Positions 26,059 to 34,306 of a DNA stretch of 64,000 bases are shown here, in pieces. The notes beneath the pieces were generated by a model that saw only the letters and a program-made list of their open reading frames with translations, had not been told where the DNA came from and ran no database searches. Position 1 is the stretch's first letter. The number at the start of each line of letters is the position of its first letter. The stretch covers positions 56,336 to 120,335 of the forward strand of contig NZ_QGTS01000014.1 of the NCBI RefSeq assembly GCF_003182475.1. The letters are read 5' to 3'. The stretch is from Mangrovibacter plantisponsor (GTDB lineage: Bacteria > Pseudomonadota > Gammaproteobacteria > Enterobacterales > Enterobacteriaceae). Made by a program: the position numbers and the translations under genes.

Positions 26059-26415
26059 ATGAATACTAATGAAGGTCAGCATTATGATCAGGAAGAAACA
26101 GATATGATTCTTTTTGCAGGAAGTAAACCATTTATGAATTCACTTCAGTACAATGTATGTTTTATTGATTCTAAGTTCAATCCAGATTTTTTGGCAGGTG
26201 ATTGTATGAATATTGCTTTTCAACTTGGTAAAGAACCAGATGTTCGAAAAGGTCATATTGTTGATTGGTCATATGATGGACAGGTACAGAAAGTAAAGAT
26301 ACTTGATTCTGCTATGCTTTACGTTAAAGGAATAAGAACACGTACTTATATAGTACAATTTTTAGAAAAGGATGAGGATGATGTTTTCATTAGCGACAAT
26401 AATCGAATTGATTAA
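26059..26415 (+). CDS. Unidentified phage protein before the holin gene
   Basis: The 118-residue acidic alpha/beta product has a good ribosome site (AAGGGGTAATT) and closes against the next gene, overlapping it by about 35 bases. There is no signal or TM segment. Context suggests a late gene; no function is visible. Confidence 0.5.
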   Translation: MNTNEGQHYDQEETDMILFAGSKPFMNSLQYNVCFIDSKFNPDFLAGDCMNIAFQLGKEPDVRKGHIVDWSYDGQVQKVKILDSAMLYVKGIRTRTYIVQFLEKDEDDVFISDNNRID

Positions 26416-26680
26416 AACTGGATTTGGATTCTTCCAGAAAAAACAAGAGTCAAAAGACGAGTTAGAAGCTCAGAATAGTCATGAACAAAATGAGATAACA
26501 CTTGAAGAAACACGTAAAGGTTTTACATGGCGGCAAATGTTGGGATATGTATTAACCTTCATCGTATTTTATAACTATGTTGTGATACCTATCTTTGCCT
26601 TGATGGGTTTAGTACTTCCAGCGATACCACTTGATGAAGTCTGGAAAGTACTTATAATCTTGATTGGTGGTGGTAGCTAA
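26381..26680 (+). CDS. Holin candidate
   Basis: The 100-residue product (start placed at the third nearby ATG, nine bases after AAAGG) has a hydrophobic N-terminal helix (SLATIIELIKTGFGF), a charged middle and two C-terminal TM segments (about residues 50-72 and 77-92), with a GFTWRQMLGYVLTF entry. The size and layout match 3TM-type phage holins that open the membrane for the endolysin. It is the only holin-like gene seen in the window; it lies some 1.3 kb after the endolysin, which is unusual. Confidence 0.5.
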   Translation: MFSLATIIELIKTGFGFFQKKQESKDELEAQNSHEQNEITLEETRKGFTWRQMLGYVLTFIVFYNYVVIPIFALMGLVLPAIPLDEVWKVLIILIGGGS

Positions 26681-26693
26681 CATAGGATGAATG

Positions 26694-27434
26694 ATGAGTC
26701 TCATCAAAAATGATCTGAAACATATGATATTAATAATTAAAAAAATATACGCGAAGTACTTATTTTTTAGATTGATAATGTTATTGTTCAGTATTCTATT
26801 ATGCATTTTGATTATTTTTCATAATTATGCTTCATCCGTTACCGATTGGCTTTCAGCAATCAGTGATATGGTTATGGCTTTTGCGGCAATCGCTGCGTAC
26901 TTTGAAGCAAAGAACTTTTTAAACAAAAAGATTGCATCAACTGCTTATGATAAAGCATCAGATCTTGTTATATTCAAATATAAAGAAGTTATGGATCTTT
27001 TAACCAAGGCACATACTGAGTTGAGTTTTTATCTCTTTGCTATCCAGAATAATGTAAGTGATGACCTATTCAATAGAATTGAAAAAGATAAATTTGTTGA
27101 CCTTGAAGTAATTACGCCAATGATACGAGCAATATGTGATATAAAAACTCATTTGGATAAGTTGGGGTGGGTATATAATGATGAAGCATTGCGTTTACAT
27201 CATTCTTTAGTGTTGAATATGTCAAGTCTCCAACTATTGCAAATAAGTTGCTATGGTTCTATTTTGAGTGTATTAGAATGTATAAAAAAAGATGAATCTA
27301 CAAACTTTAGTAGAAAGTTGCTTTTGAATAACTTACATGATATGCGTGATAAATATAATGACTTGCTTTTGGGGTTTAATTCTTTTAATGAGTTGGATAA
27401 GAGAGTTATTGATTATTTTGATATAGAAGAATAA
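26694..27434 (+). CDS. Membrane protein with two TM helices and a cytoplasmic helical domain (cargo)
   Basis: The 246-residue product (ATG at 26694, six bases after AGGA) has two hydrophobic segments (about residues 23-45 and 53-71) with TDWLSAISD between them, followed by a long helical domain. It shares the (S/T)DWLS motif and the general layout with the protein at 2724-3461. Except at its extreme 5' end it lacks AGTACT sites. It ends at a strong terminator, so it forms a separate unit behind the lysis genes. A role in superinfection exclusion or defence is possible but not shown. Confidence 0.6.
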   Translation: MSLIKNDLKHMILIIKKIYAKYLFFRLIMLLFSILLCILIIFHNYASSVTDWLSAISDMVMAFAAIAAYFEAKNFLNKKIASTAYDKASDLVIFKYKEVMDLLTKAHTELSFYLFAIQNNVSDDLFNRIEKDKFVDLEVITPMIRAICDIKTHLDKLGWVYNDEALRLHHSLVLNMSSLQLLQISCYGSILSVLECIKKDESTNFSRKLLLNNLHDMRDKYNDLLLGFNSFNELDKRVIDYFDIEE

Positions 27435-27454
27435 TGATCCATTATAGTATATCT

Positions 27455-27486
27455 AAAAAACACCCGTTTAAACGGGTGTTTTTTTA
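27455..27486. terminator. Bidirectional terminator
   Basis: AAAAAACACCCG pairs with CGGGTGTTTTTTT around a TTTAAA loop, so both strands end in a U-tract. It serves the membrane gene on the plus strand and the lipoprotein gene on the minus strand, whose stop lies within it. Confidence 0.9.
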
Positions 27487-27732
27487 TTCACATTCCCAAA
27501 CAGTATTCTGTACACCAGAACCAGATGGTAGATTTGGATTCATATTAGCACTATGCACGTACTTGGCTTTTGATTTTCCATATTGTTGACATGCTGCATT
27601 TGCTGTTTTTTGTAGACTATCTAAACCGTACCAACCATCAGACTGAATACTTACTGTTTTACCATCATTGTATTGAACAGCAGCACATCCAGTTATCATC
27701 AGTGGTATAGCCAATAAAAGTATTATTCTCAT
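27484..27732 (-). CDS. Prophage lipoprotein of unknown function
   Basis: From the ATG at 27732 the 82-residue product opens with MRIILLLAIPLMITGCAAVQ: a short hydrophobic signal ending in the lipobox ITGC, so Cys16 should be lipidated. The mature part is small, with two further cysteines (NAACQQYG and the C-terminal WECE) that may form a disulfide. Phage-encoded lipoproteins often block receptors or serve conversion (for example Bor or Cor types); I see no specific family match. It is transcribed towards the late genes. Confidence 0.7.
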   Translation of the reverse strand: MRIILLLAIPLMITGCAAVQYNDGKTVSIQSDGWYGLDSLQKTANAACQQYGKSKAKYVHSANMNPNLPSGSGVQNTVWECE

Positions 27733-27772
27733 CACTAAATACCCGTACATTAACTTATACGGGTATTACTTT

Positions 27773-28498
27773 ATGGGAAAATTAACAAAAAAGGAAACAA
27801 AACTACATCAGCAGGTATTGGATTTAGTACATTCAGATAGACAGCTCACATTTGAAGAAAAAGAATTTATATTAAACAACTACGCAGGGGATGCAGTAGG
27901 TGCTACGGGTGCATTCTTTACGCCTGAATGGTTGGGATGGGATTTCACGATAGATAGTTACTGTACTGGAAGGTGTCTGGAACTTTGTGCTGGAATAGGG
28001 AGGTTATCATTCTGCCAGTACACCAGATGTAAGCCAGAACACATAACGTGTGTTGAATTGAATCCAGAGTACGTACAGATAGGCAAGAGAGTACTTCCAG
28101 AGGCAGAGTGGATCACTGGTGATGCTCTCACATACGCCTCAGAGCAACGCTACGACATTGTTTATGGCAATCCACCATTCGGTAAGATTAATACCTCAGA
28201 AGCTGTTACAGGCTCTTACAGTGGTTCTGAATTCGAATACAAGGTCATAACCAAAGGGGCAGAGTTTGCAGATTATGGAGTCTGGATTGTTCCCCAGGGT
28301 TCAGCAGGTTTTGTGTACAGTGGTGTTCGATGCTATGAGAGAAAGGAATCACCGAAGTACAAGAAGTTTGTTAAAGACACTGGCTGGACGTTCGAAGCAG
28401 GGTGTGGCATTGATACTTCAATCTATAAGGATGAATGGCATGGTACAAGCGTGATTTGTGAGGTGGTAACGGTTGAGTACAGTCACGATAATGAATAA
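27773..28498 (+). CDS. DNA N6-adenine methyltransferase
   Basis: The 241-residue product has a GAFFTP motif (46-51), a SAM-binding motif I LELCAGIGRLS (69-79), an acidic loop ELNPEY (95-100), and the catalytic NPPF (133-136) of N6-adenine methyltransferases. It is small with no visible target-recognition domain, as in phage orphan enzymes. No cognate restriction gene lies beside it, although a nuclease candidate is 22 kb away in the same prophage. The gene itself is full of GTAC, the motif over-represented in the phage core. Its target site is unknown. Confidence 0.85.
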   Translation: MGKLTKKETKLHQQVLDLVHSDRQLTFEEKEFILNNYAGDAVGATGAFFTPEWLGWDFTIDSYCTGRCLELCAGIGRLSFCQYTRCKPEHITCVELNPEYVQIGKRVLPEAEWITGDALTYASEQRYDIVYGNPPFGKINTSEAVTGSYSGSEFEYKVITKGAEFADYGVWIVPQGSAGFVYSGVRCYERKESPKYKKFVKDTGWTFEAGCGIDTSIYKDEWHGTSVICEVVTVEYSHDNE

Positions 28499-28516
28499 CG
28501 TGACTGTACTAGAAAA

Positions 28517-29332
28517 TCAAAAGTATTTCTTAAGCAGGTCAGCAATACCTGTTTGAGTATTATCACCAATCACCATATCAGCACAGGCTTTAAGTTCTTC
28601 TACTGAATTCCCCATAGCCACACCAATACCGGCACTTTGCAACATACTCAGATCATTATGGTTATCGCCAAAAGCAATCACCTGGTTCATTGATAAACCC
28701 TGAGATTCAACCCATTGTGCCAGCCGTTTTCCTTTGCTGTTTCCAGCCTGGGCGATATCAACTTGATCATGCCATGACCATTCACAGGCAAGGCCAAGTT
28801 CACGTTCAACAACCTGAGTGAAGTTATTTAATTTTTCTACGTCAGTATCAGTAAGGGCAAATTTCCAGATTGAATCTACTTCATGAGCGGCTTCACGTAG
28901 TGAATTTACATGCCTGAAAACAGGGCGTTGTGATTCGGGTAATGATTTTGCCCAATTTTCAGTACGGATAATATGCCCCGTAGGTTCTTTATAGAACATG
29001 GCATCATCGGCATACATCAAGCTATGAACATCGTAATGATCAAGTAGGTCAACCAACTGTTTAGCTTGCTCAGATTGAAGGGGATCAGAAGCAATAACCT
29101 TCTTCTCTTGGTAGTTGTACAGCAACGTACCATTACAACAGATGGCAGGTGTATCAAGGTTCAGAGCCTGATAAAAAGGATGGATAGCAACAAAATGCCG
29201 TCCAGTGACTATAACAACTTTTGCACCAGCCTTTCGTGCATGTTGAAGTGCTATAAGTGATTCTGGAAGAATGGTTTTTTCTGGTGTTAATAGAGTACCA
29301 TCAAGATCGAGGGCTATAACTTTATAGTTCAT
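28517..29332 (-). CDS. ybhA: Phage-borne complete copy of ybhA, HAD-type phosphatase
   Basis: The 271-residue product is a full-length Cof-type HAD phosphatase like YbhA (pyridoxal phosphate phosphatase in E. coli). Motif I is DLDGTLLTP, motif II VIVTGRH, motif III/IV NSKGKRL and GDNHNDLSM. Over the first 71 residues it is about 80% identical to the truncated host gene beside it and much less GC-rich, so it is not a simple duplication. It lies 54 bases downstream of the end of the host fragment on the same strand. The phage apparently supplies a working replacement for the gene it disrupts. Confidence 0.9.
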   Translation of the reverse strand: MNYKVIALDLDGTLLTPEKTILPESLIALQHARKAGAKVVIVTGRHFVAIHPFYQALNLDTPAICCNGTLLYNYQEKKVIASDPLQSEQAKQLVDLLDHYDVHSLMYADDAMFYKEPTGHIIRTENWAKSLPESQRPVFRHVNSLREAAHEVDSIWKFALTDTDVEKLNNFTQVVERELGLACEWSWHDQVDIAQAGNSKGKRLAQWVESQGLSMNQVIAFGDNHNDLSMLQSAGIGVAMGNSVEELKACADMVIGDNTQTGIADLLKKYF

Positions 29333-29386
29333 ATAGTGTTTTTGCTTAAGATTTGGACGTTATACAGATAGTACACGGCTTTGCTG

Positions 29387-29686
29387 CTACGACGAAAATT
29401 TTTGAGCACTGGTACAACGGTTGAACAGACTTAGTGCATGTGATGAATTTGTTTGTTTACTTTGGCCGTTATTCAAATAAGTGCCATTACAGCAGATGGC
29501 AGGTGTATCCAGGCGCAGAGCCTGATAAAAAGGATGTATAGCGACGTGATGGCGCCCCGTCACAATCAAAACCTGGTAACCTGCCTGTTTTGCTTTTTGC
29601 AGTGCAGCAAGGGATTCAGGCAAGATGGTTTTTTGTGGCGTCAGTAAAGTGCCATCTAAATCAAGTGCAATAACACGATAAGTCAT
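29387..29686 (-). pseudogene. ybhA: Host ybhA, cut by the prophage after about codon 71
   Basis: The first 71 codons ([20 protein letters not shown] to ICCNGTYL) are clearly the N-terminus of host YbhA; the next 28 codons do not match the family and end at a stop. Motif II is present but motifs III and IV are lost, so no active enzyme can be made from it. The host promoter and ribosome site remain. The rest of the host gene should lie beyond the left end of the prophage, outside the window. Confidence 0.9.
29460..29485. other. Prophage right attachment junction (attR), within ybhA
   Basis: Homology of the truncated host gene to intact YbhA ends near 29,475 and the following bases belong to the phage. 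The nearby core candidate, around ATTCAAATAAGTGCCATTAC, is shared in part with the corresponding site in the phage ybhA copy (GTACCATTACAAC). The left junction is not in the window, so the exact core cannot be fixed. Confidence 0.6.
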
Positions 29687-29827
29687 TTAAGGTTCCATTA
29701 CGAAAGGGTCTGGTTCGATGGTACACCGTTGGCGCCAACAGGAAAACTCCCGGCGCCACTTGCACCGGGTACTGTCGGCTGTCCTTCTGCCCGTCGCTAC
29801 CAGGCTACCGTGATAACAGGAGTATTC

Positions 29828-30823
29828 ATGAAACAAATCGTCTATACCGCCAGTCCTGAAAGCCAGCAAATCCATGTATGGCAACTTGATGCCAGCGGTG
29901 AGCTGACCTTGCGCCAGGTTGTGGATGTCGCAGGCCAGGTTCAGCCCCTGGTTATCAGTCCGGACAAGCGTTTTCTGTATGCCGGTGTACGCCCTGAATT
30001 CAGGGTTATCGCCTGGCATATTTCCCCGGAAGACGGCACACTGTCCGATGCCGGCCATGCTGCTTTACCTGGCAGCCCTACGCATATCTCAACCGACCAC
30101 ACCGGGCGTTTCTTATTCTGTGGCTCTTATAATGGTGGTTGTGTCAGTGTGACCCCACTGAACGACGGCCTGCCGGGTGAAGTGGTTGAAGTGATTGAAG
30201 GCCTGGAAGGGTGCCACTCTGCCAATATCAGCCCGGATAACAAAACTTTGTGGGTTCCGGCATTAAAACAGGATCGCATCTGCCTGTTTTCCCTGGAAGA
30301 CAGCGGTAAATTAACACCGCAAAAACCGGCAGAAGTCACTACAGTGGAAGGCGCTGGTCCTCGCCATATGGCTTTCCACCCGGGCGGGAAATTCGCATAC
30401 AGCGTGAATGAGCTCAATGGTACCGTTAATGTTTGGGCGCTGAGTGACCCACACAACCAGGTCGCCTGTGTGCAGACCATTGACATGATGCCGTCCGATT
30501 TCACCGACACCCGCTGGGCTGCAGACCTTCACATCACACCTGACGGCAGGCATTTATATGCCTGCGACAGAACCTCCAGCCTGCTAACCATTTTCACTGT
30601 TTCGGAAGATGGCAGTGTACTGGCGCTGGAAGGCTTCCAGCCAACAGAAACGCAGCCGCGTGGCTTCAATATTGATAACAGCGGCAAGTATCTGATTGCG
30701 GCAGGCCAGAAATCGCACCATATCGCTGTTTATGAAATTAAAGGCGAGCAAGGTTTGCTGGAAGAAAAAGGGCGTTATGCCACCGGCCAGGGGCCAATGT
30801 GGGTGGTGGTGAATACGTTATAA
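29828..30823 (+). CDS. pgl: 6-phosphogluconolactonase
   Basis: The enzyme hydrolyses 6-phosphogluconolactone in the oxidative pentose phosphate pathway. The 331-residue product (same length as E. coli Pgl) is a seven-bladed beta propeller with regularly spaced blade ends (for example [13 protein letters not shown] and [14 protein letters not shown]). ATG 29828 has ACAGGA seven bases before it; the longer upstream frame is not needed. It is divergent from ybhA across a 141-base intergenic region and ends at a strong terminator shared with ybhC. Confidence 0.95.
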   Translation: MKQIVYTASPESQQIHVWQLDASGELTLRQVVDVAGQVQPLVISPDKRFLYAGVRPEFRVIAWHISPEDGTLSDAGHAALPGSPTHISTDHTGRFLFCGSYNGGCVSVTPLNDGLPGEVVEVIEGLEGCHSANISPDNKTLWVPALKQDRICLFSLEDSGKLTPQKPAEVTTVEGAGPRHMAFHPGGKFAYSVNELNGTVNVWALSDPHNQVACVQTIDMMPSDFTDTRWAADLHITPDGRHLYACDRTSSLLTIFTVSEDGSVLALEGFQPTETQPRGFNIDNSGKYLIAAGQKSHHIAVYEIKGEQGLLEEKGRYATGQGPMWVVVNTL

Positions 30824-30875
30824 AAATCAGGTAACGATGTGTGCCATTGAACGTGTCACATCCCGCTAAAATAAA

Positions 30876-30907
30876 AACGCCGCAGAAATGGCTCTGCGGC
30901 GTTTTTT
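30876..30907. terminator. Bidirectional terminator between pgl and ybhC
   Basis: AACGCCGCAG pairs with CTGCGGCGTT around an eight-base loop, with AAAA before and TTTTTT after. It ends both pgl and the convergent ybhC transcript. Confidence 0.9.
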
Positions 30908-30924
30908 CAGGCTAACCTGGGCAG

Positions 30925-32229
30925 TTATTTGTTGGTATTAAAAACCACTTTGCTGCCTAACCCACGGTTGTTGAATTCCCACATACGGTTGAAATTCACA
31001 TCGTTCAGGTCGCGAACCCATTTTTTATCCTGCTCGCTGCCAGTATTACCGGCAAACGGGCGTTGGGAGACTTTGGCATTACCCCATGGTTGTGCGGTGT
31101 TAAACCCGGCGTTAATTACGCTGTCGCGAATGACCACCTGGCCATTGGCGCTTTGCCCCGGAACATAACCATTTTCGGCACCTAAATCCCACGCGCGGCC
31201 AAGTTGAGCCACACCTTCACCGGCTGCGTTGAATTCGCTGTTAACCGCCAGGAAGCCATAGTAAATGTTAGGCAGGGTTGCTGGTGCGAACACATAACCT
31301 TCTTTCTGGGTGCGGCTGTTCACCACATTGAAACGAGTGTGTTCAAACACCACGGCACCACGGCCAGAAACCAGGTCAACATCCCCTTCGATATAGCTGT
31401 TAGTTACCAGTGTGCGTGGCTGGCCGGTGGTCATCATCCGGTTATTCACATCACTGTTAGTTACCAGGAAGGTGTTCTGGCGGCCAAGAATGTTCACATT
31501 GTTAATCTGAACCTGGTCGCCATCGCTGCGCAAGGCCACCGCTTCGTGGTCACCTGCATCCACACTGTCACCCAGGGTGTTCTGAATGGTCAGGTTCTGC
31601 AATTGCAGACCACTGTTTTGCGACCAGACGGCAGCTGAACACATAATCCCCATATCCGCACCACGCTGATTCAGGCAGTTCTGGTACATGTACCATGCAG
31701 ATTTACCCGGCATAAACTGCCCGGCAGGATTAAGGGTTTTACGCCAGGTTGCTTTGTCCATACGCGCATCCAGCGCCAGGCCAATTTTAACATCGGCAGG
31801 CTGGCTGCCGGTTCCGTACAGCGTCAGGCTGCCCGGAGCCGCAGGAATATACACCGCTTCCTGATAATCGCCCGGCATAATAGCGATATACAAACGGCGG
31901 CTGGAGTGGCGGGCCATCGCTGCATCAACTGCAGACTGGATGGTATTTTGTGTCACACCAGGTGTACCGGCTGGCCCAACGACAAAATCAGCCTGAGCAG
32001 GTAAGGTAATACCCGTGGGTTTCCAGGGCTGAGCGCTGGGCGTCATGCTGGAAAAATAGCGAGAAGGCACAAAGTTCTGCGCTTCATCCGCAGACAGCAC
32101 CGGGCGTGACTGGCTTCCCGGCGCAACCTGTTCTGACGGACGGTCCTGAGGCGGTACAGATTTACATGCCGTTAAAGTCAGGCCGAAGGCAAGAGCCAGT
32201 GCCAGGCGAGAAACCGAAAGAGTGTTCAA
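30925..32229 (-). CDS. ybhC: Outer-membrane lipoprotein of the pectinesterase family
   Basis: YbhC is a carbohydrate-esterase family 8 lipoprotein; the E. coli protein is reported to be an acyl-CoA thioesterase homologue. The start is TTG at 32229 (AAGGAGC six bases before it), giving NTLSVSRLALALAFGLTLTAC: a signal ending in lipobox LTAC. Longer ATG-start readings would bury the signal. The body is a right-handed beta helix with family motifs GDSVDAGDHEAVALR, GRQNTFLV and the aspartate motif EGDVDLVSGRGA. Length 434 residues, near the E. coli length. It follows ybhB on the same strand. Confidence 0.9.
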   Translation of the reverse strand: MNTLSVSRLALALAFGLTLTACKSVPPQDRPSEQVAPGSQSRPVLSADEAQNFVPSRYFSSMTPSAQPWKPTGITLPAQADFVVGPAGTPGVTQNTIQSAVDAAMARHSSRRLYIAIMPGDYQEAVYIPAAPGSLTLYGTGSQPADVKIGLALDARMDKATWRKTLNPAGQFMPGKSAWYMYQNCLNQRGADMGIMCSAAVWSQNSGLQLQNLTIQNTLGDSVDAGDHEAVALRSDGDQVQINNVNILGRQNTFLVTNSDVNNRMMTTGQPRTLVTNSYIEGDVDLVSGRGAVVFEHTRFNVVNSRTQKEGYVFAPATLPNIYYGFLAVNSEFNAAGEGVAQLGRAWDLGAENGYVPGQSANGQVVIRDSVINAGFNTAQPWGNAKVSQRPFAGNTGSEQDKKWVRDLNDVNFNRMWEFNNRGLGSKVVFNTNK

Positions 32230-32342
32230 GGGTTGCTCCTTGCTTAGCAAAAAAAGAGAACGATTCAGTAAAGTTTGCTTTTTTATACTAAGTTGAGCAA
32301 AACAGGAAGCCGATTTATGTATCGGCCCCCAAAAAAGCATAT

Positions 32343-32819
32343 TCAGCGGTACATTGCGGTCAGCGTGGCATTCCCTAAGGTATGGAAATGTACATTGAAG
32401 CCAACCATCGCACCGCTGGACTGAGCATCGACATCAATCTGTTCGACATCCAGCGCATGCACCGTGAAAATATAGCGGTGGCGTTCACCGGCTGGTGGTG
32501 CCGCGCCACCATACTGGCTGTTACCAAAGTCGGTGCGTGTCTGTAATGCTTTACCCGGCAGCGGGGCAATACCAGAACCAGCACCCTGTGGCAGTTCACG
32601 GGTGTCTGCAGGAATATTGGCTACTATCCAGTGCCACCAGCCTGAACCTGTCGGTGCATCCGGGTCATAACAGGTAACCACAAAACTCTTAGTGCCTGCC
32701 GGGGCATCATCCCAGGCGAGGTGAGGAGAGACATTATCTCCGTGGTAACCCATGTCATTAAATACATGGCGGTCAGGCAGGGTTTGCCCGTCCTGAAAAT
32801 CCTTGCTAAACAGTTTCAT
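32343..32819 (-). CDS. ybhB: PEBP/Raf-kinase-inhibitor-like protein
   Basis: The 158-residue cytoplasmic protein belongs to the phosphatidylethanolamine-binding family; its physiological ligand in enterobacteria is not known. Visible family marks are YDPDAPTGSGWWHW (ligand pocket) and GERHRYIFTVHAL. Length equals that of E. coli YbhB. It is transcribed with ybhC, away from bioA. Confidence 0.95.
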   Translation of the reverse strand: MKLFSKDFQDGQTLPDRHVFNDMGYHGDNVSPHLAWDDAPAGTKSFVVTCYDPDAPTGSGWWHWIVANIPADTRELPQGAGSGIAPLPGKALQTRTDFGNSQYGGAAPPAGERHRYIFTVHALDVEQIDVDAQSSGAMVGFNVHFHTLGNATLTAMYR

Positions 32820-32878
32820 GATATCTCCCGTTATTGGTCGTCTGGCAAGTGTAGAGCATCTGCCTGCAGCGGGGAAAT

Positions 32879-34180
32879 TCAGCCGCCATTAATGTTAAAG
32901 AGCGCGGGCTGCTCCACGGCAAGGGCTGTGGCCCGGGTAAGCCTGGTAAGTTCCTGCTCACTGATGATAAAGGGCGGCATCAGGTAGATTAGCCGCCCAA
33001 AGGGCCTTATCCAGACACCTTCATCTACCAGGAAGCGTTGCAATGCGGCCATATTTACCGGATGCACTGTTTCTACAACACCAATTGCCCCCAGTACCCG
33101 CACATCTTTTACTAACGCTGACTGTGCCAGTGGCTGTAACTGCACCTGTAGCTGGTGTTCAATGTTGGCAACCTGTGTTTGCCACTGGCCACTTTCCAGA
33201 ATATCCAGGCTGGCACAAGCTGCGGCACAGGCCAGCGGGTTCCCCATGAATGTCGGACCATGCATAAAACAGCCTGCCTCGCCATTACTGATAGTCTCGG
33301 CAATCTCTCTGCGGGTCAGTGTGGCTGACAGGGTCATTGTACCGCCAGTCAGCGCTTTCCCCAGGCACAGAATATCGGGGCTAATTTGTGCATGTTCACA
33401 GGCGAACAGCTTCCCGGTGCGGCCAAAGCCAGTGGCAATTTCATCGGCAATCAGCAAAATGCCTTCGCGGTCGCACATTTGCCGCACGCACTTAAGCCAG
33501 TTGGGGTGGTAGAACCGCATACCACCAGCGCCCTGGACTACCGGCTCCAGGATGATCGCAGCAATTTCGTCACGGTGTGCCGCCAGCAGCCGGGCAAAGG
33601 CAATAACATCCTGTTCATTCCATTCGTCATCGAACCTGGTTTGCGGGGCCGGGGCAAAAATATTATCCGGCAGGTAGCCTTTCCACAGGCTGTGCATGGA
33701 GTTATCCGGGTCACAGACCGACATAGCAGCAAACGTATCGCCATGGTAACCGTGGCGAAAAGTCATAAAGCGGCGGCGCGGCTGGCCTTTTGCCTGCCAG
33801 TATTGCAATGCCATTTTCATGGCGACTTCAACAGCTACCGAGCCAGAATCAGCCAGAAAGACACACTCCAGCCCGTCCGGGGTCATCTCAACCAACTTGC
33901 GGCACAACGCGATGGCGGGCGCATGGGTAATGCCACCAAACATCACATGGGGCATCGCATCAATTTGTTGCTTCATTGCCTGTGTCAGGTGTGGGTGGTT
34001 ATAGCCATGAATGGCTGCCCACCATGAAGACATCCCGTCTACCAGTTGCCTGCCATCCGCAAGTGTCAGAGTACAGCCTTGCGTGCTGGCGACCGGGTAA
34101 ACCGGCAACGGATTGGTCATCGACGTATACGGGTGCCAGATATGGCGCTGGTCGAAATCCAGACTATGTTGATCGATCAT
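32879..34180 (-). CDS. bioA: Adenosylmethionine-8-amino-7-oxononanoate aminotransferase
   Basis: BioA converts KAPA to DAPA with SAM as the amino donor, the third step from pimeloyl thioester to biotin. The 433-residue fold-type I PLP enzyme has [12 protein letters not shown] at the N-terminus, [36 protein letters not shown] and the PLP lysine in CLGKALTGG. The start is placed at ATG 34180, which lies just after the BirA operator half-site; the ATG at 34195 would sit inside the operator. It is divergent from bioB and so co-regulated by BirA. Confidence 0.95.
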   Translation of the reverse strand: MIDQHSLDFDQRHIWHPYTSMTNPLPVYPVASTQGCTLTLADGRQLVDGMSSWWAAIHGYNHPHLTQAMKQQIDAMPHVMFGGITHAPAIALCRKLVEMTPDGLECVFLADSGSVAVEVAMKMALQYWQAKGQPRRRFMTFRHGYHGDTFAAMSVCDPDNSMHSLWKGYLPDNIFAPAPQTRFDDEWNEQDVIAFARLLAAHRDEIAAIILEPVVQGAGGMRFYHPNWLKCVRQMCDREGILLIADEIATGFGRTGKLFACEHAQISPDILCLGKALTGGTMTLSATLTRREIAETISNGEAGCFMHGPTFMGNPLACAAACASLDILESGQWQTQVANIEHQLQVQLQPLAQSALVKDVRVLGAIGVVETVHPVNMAALQRFLVDEGVWIRPFGRLIYLMPPFIISEQELTRLTRATALAVEQPALFNINGG

Positions 34181-34184
34181 ATTC

Positions 34185-34260
34185 TTGTAAACCATTTTAA
34201 AAAGATTTAGTTTACGAAACTAAAGCATGTAAACCAAAAATAACAGTCTTTAGTTTACAA
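34185..34260. promoter_or_regulatory. Bidirectional bioA-bioB control region with BirA operators
   Basis: One clear operator reads ATGTAAACC (34227-34235), 16 bases, AGTTTACAA (34252-34260), the form bound by the biotinyl-5'-AMP-BirA dimer. A second, weaker site reads TTGTAAACC (34185-34193) with AGTTTACGA about 15 bases later. E. coli has one such operator here. Overlapping divergent promoters are expected in the same stretch. Confidence 0.85.
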
Positions 34261-34306
34261 CTATCGGCTCAGATTACAGCTCATATCACTTATTCTGGAG
34301 ATGCCA

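Larger units (their letters stand above)
1..29475. mobile_element. Lambda-like tailed prophage, right (late) part
   Basis: The stretch is AT-rich, unlike the chromosome after it, and holds a full set of siphophage late genes in lambda-like order: terminase, gpW-like, portal, capsid, connectors, tail tube, frameshifted chaperones, tape measure, tail tip and lysis. No integrase, repressor or replication gene is recognised, so the left end lies outside the window. The right boundary is placed near 29,475, where homology of the truncated host ybhA to intact YbhA proteins stops. The phage core is marked by very frequent GTAC and AGTACT sites. I see no large deletions or transposase genes in the morphogenesis genes, so the late region looks intact. 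Confidence 0.95.

Noticed and set aside
1..29475. CRISPR array or tRNA-type attachment site
   Set aside because: No regularly spaced repeats were seen, and the integration target is ybhA, not a tRNA gene.
29729..29827. N-terminal extension of the pgl reading frame
   Set aside because: The ATG at 29828 has a proper ribosome site and gives the family length; the upstream part lies in the divergent promoter region.
31204..31638. Open frame antisense to ybhC
   Set aside because: A long open frame opposite a high-GC gene is expected by chance; no ribosome site or family match.
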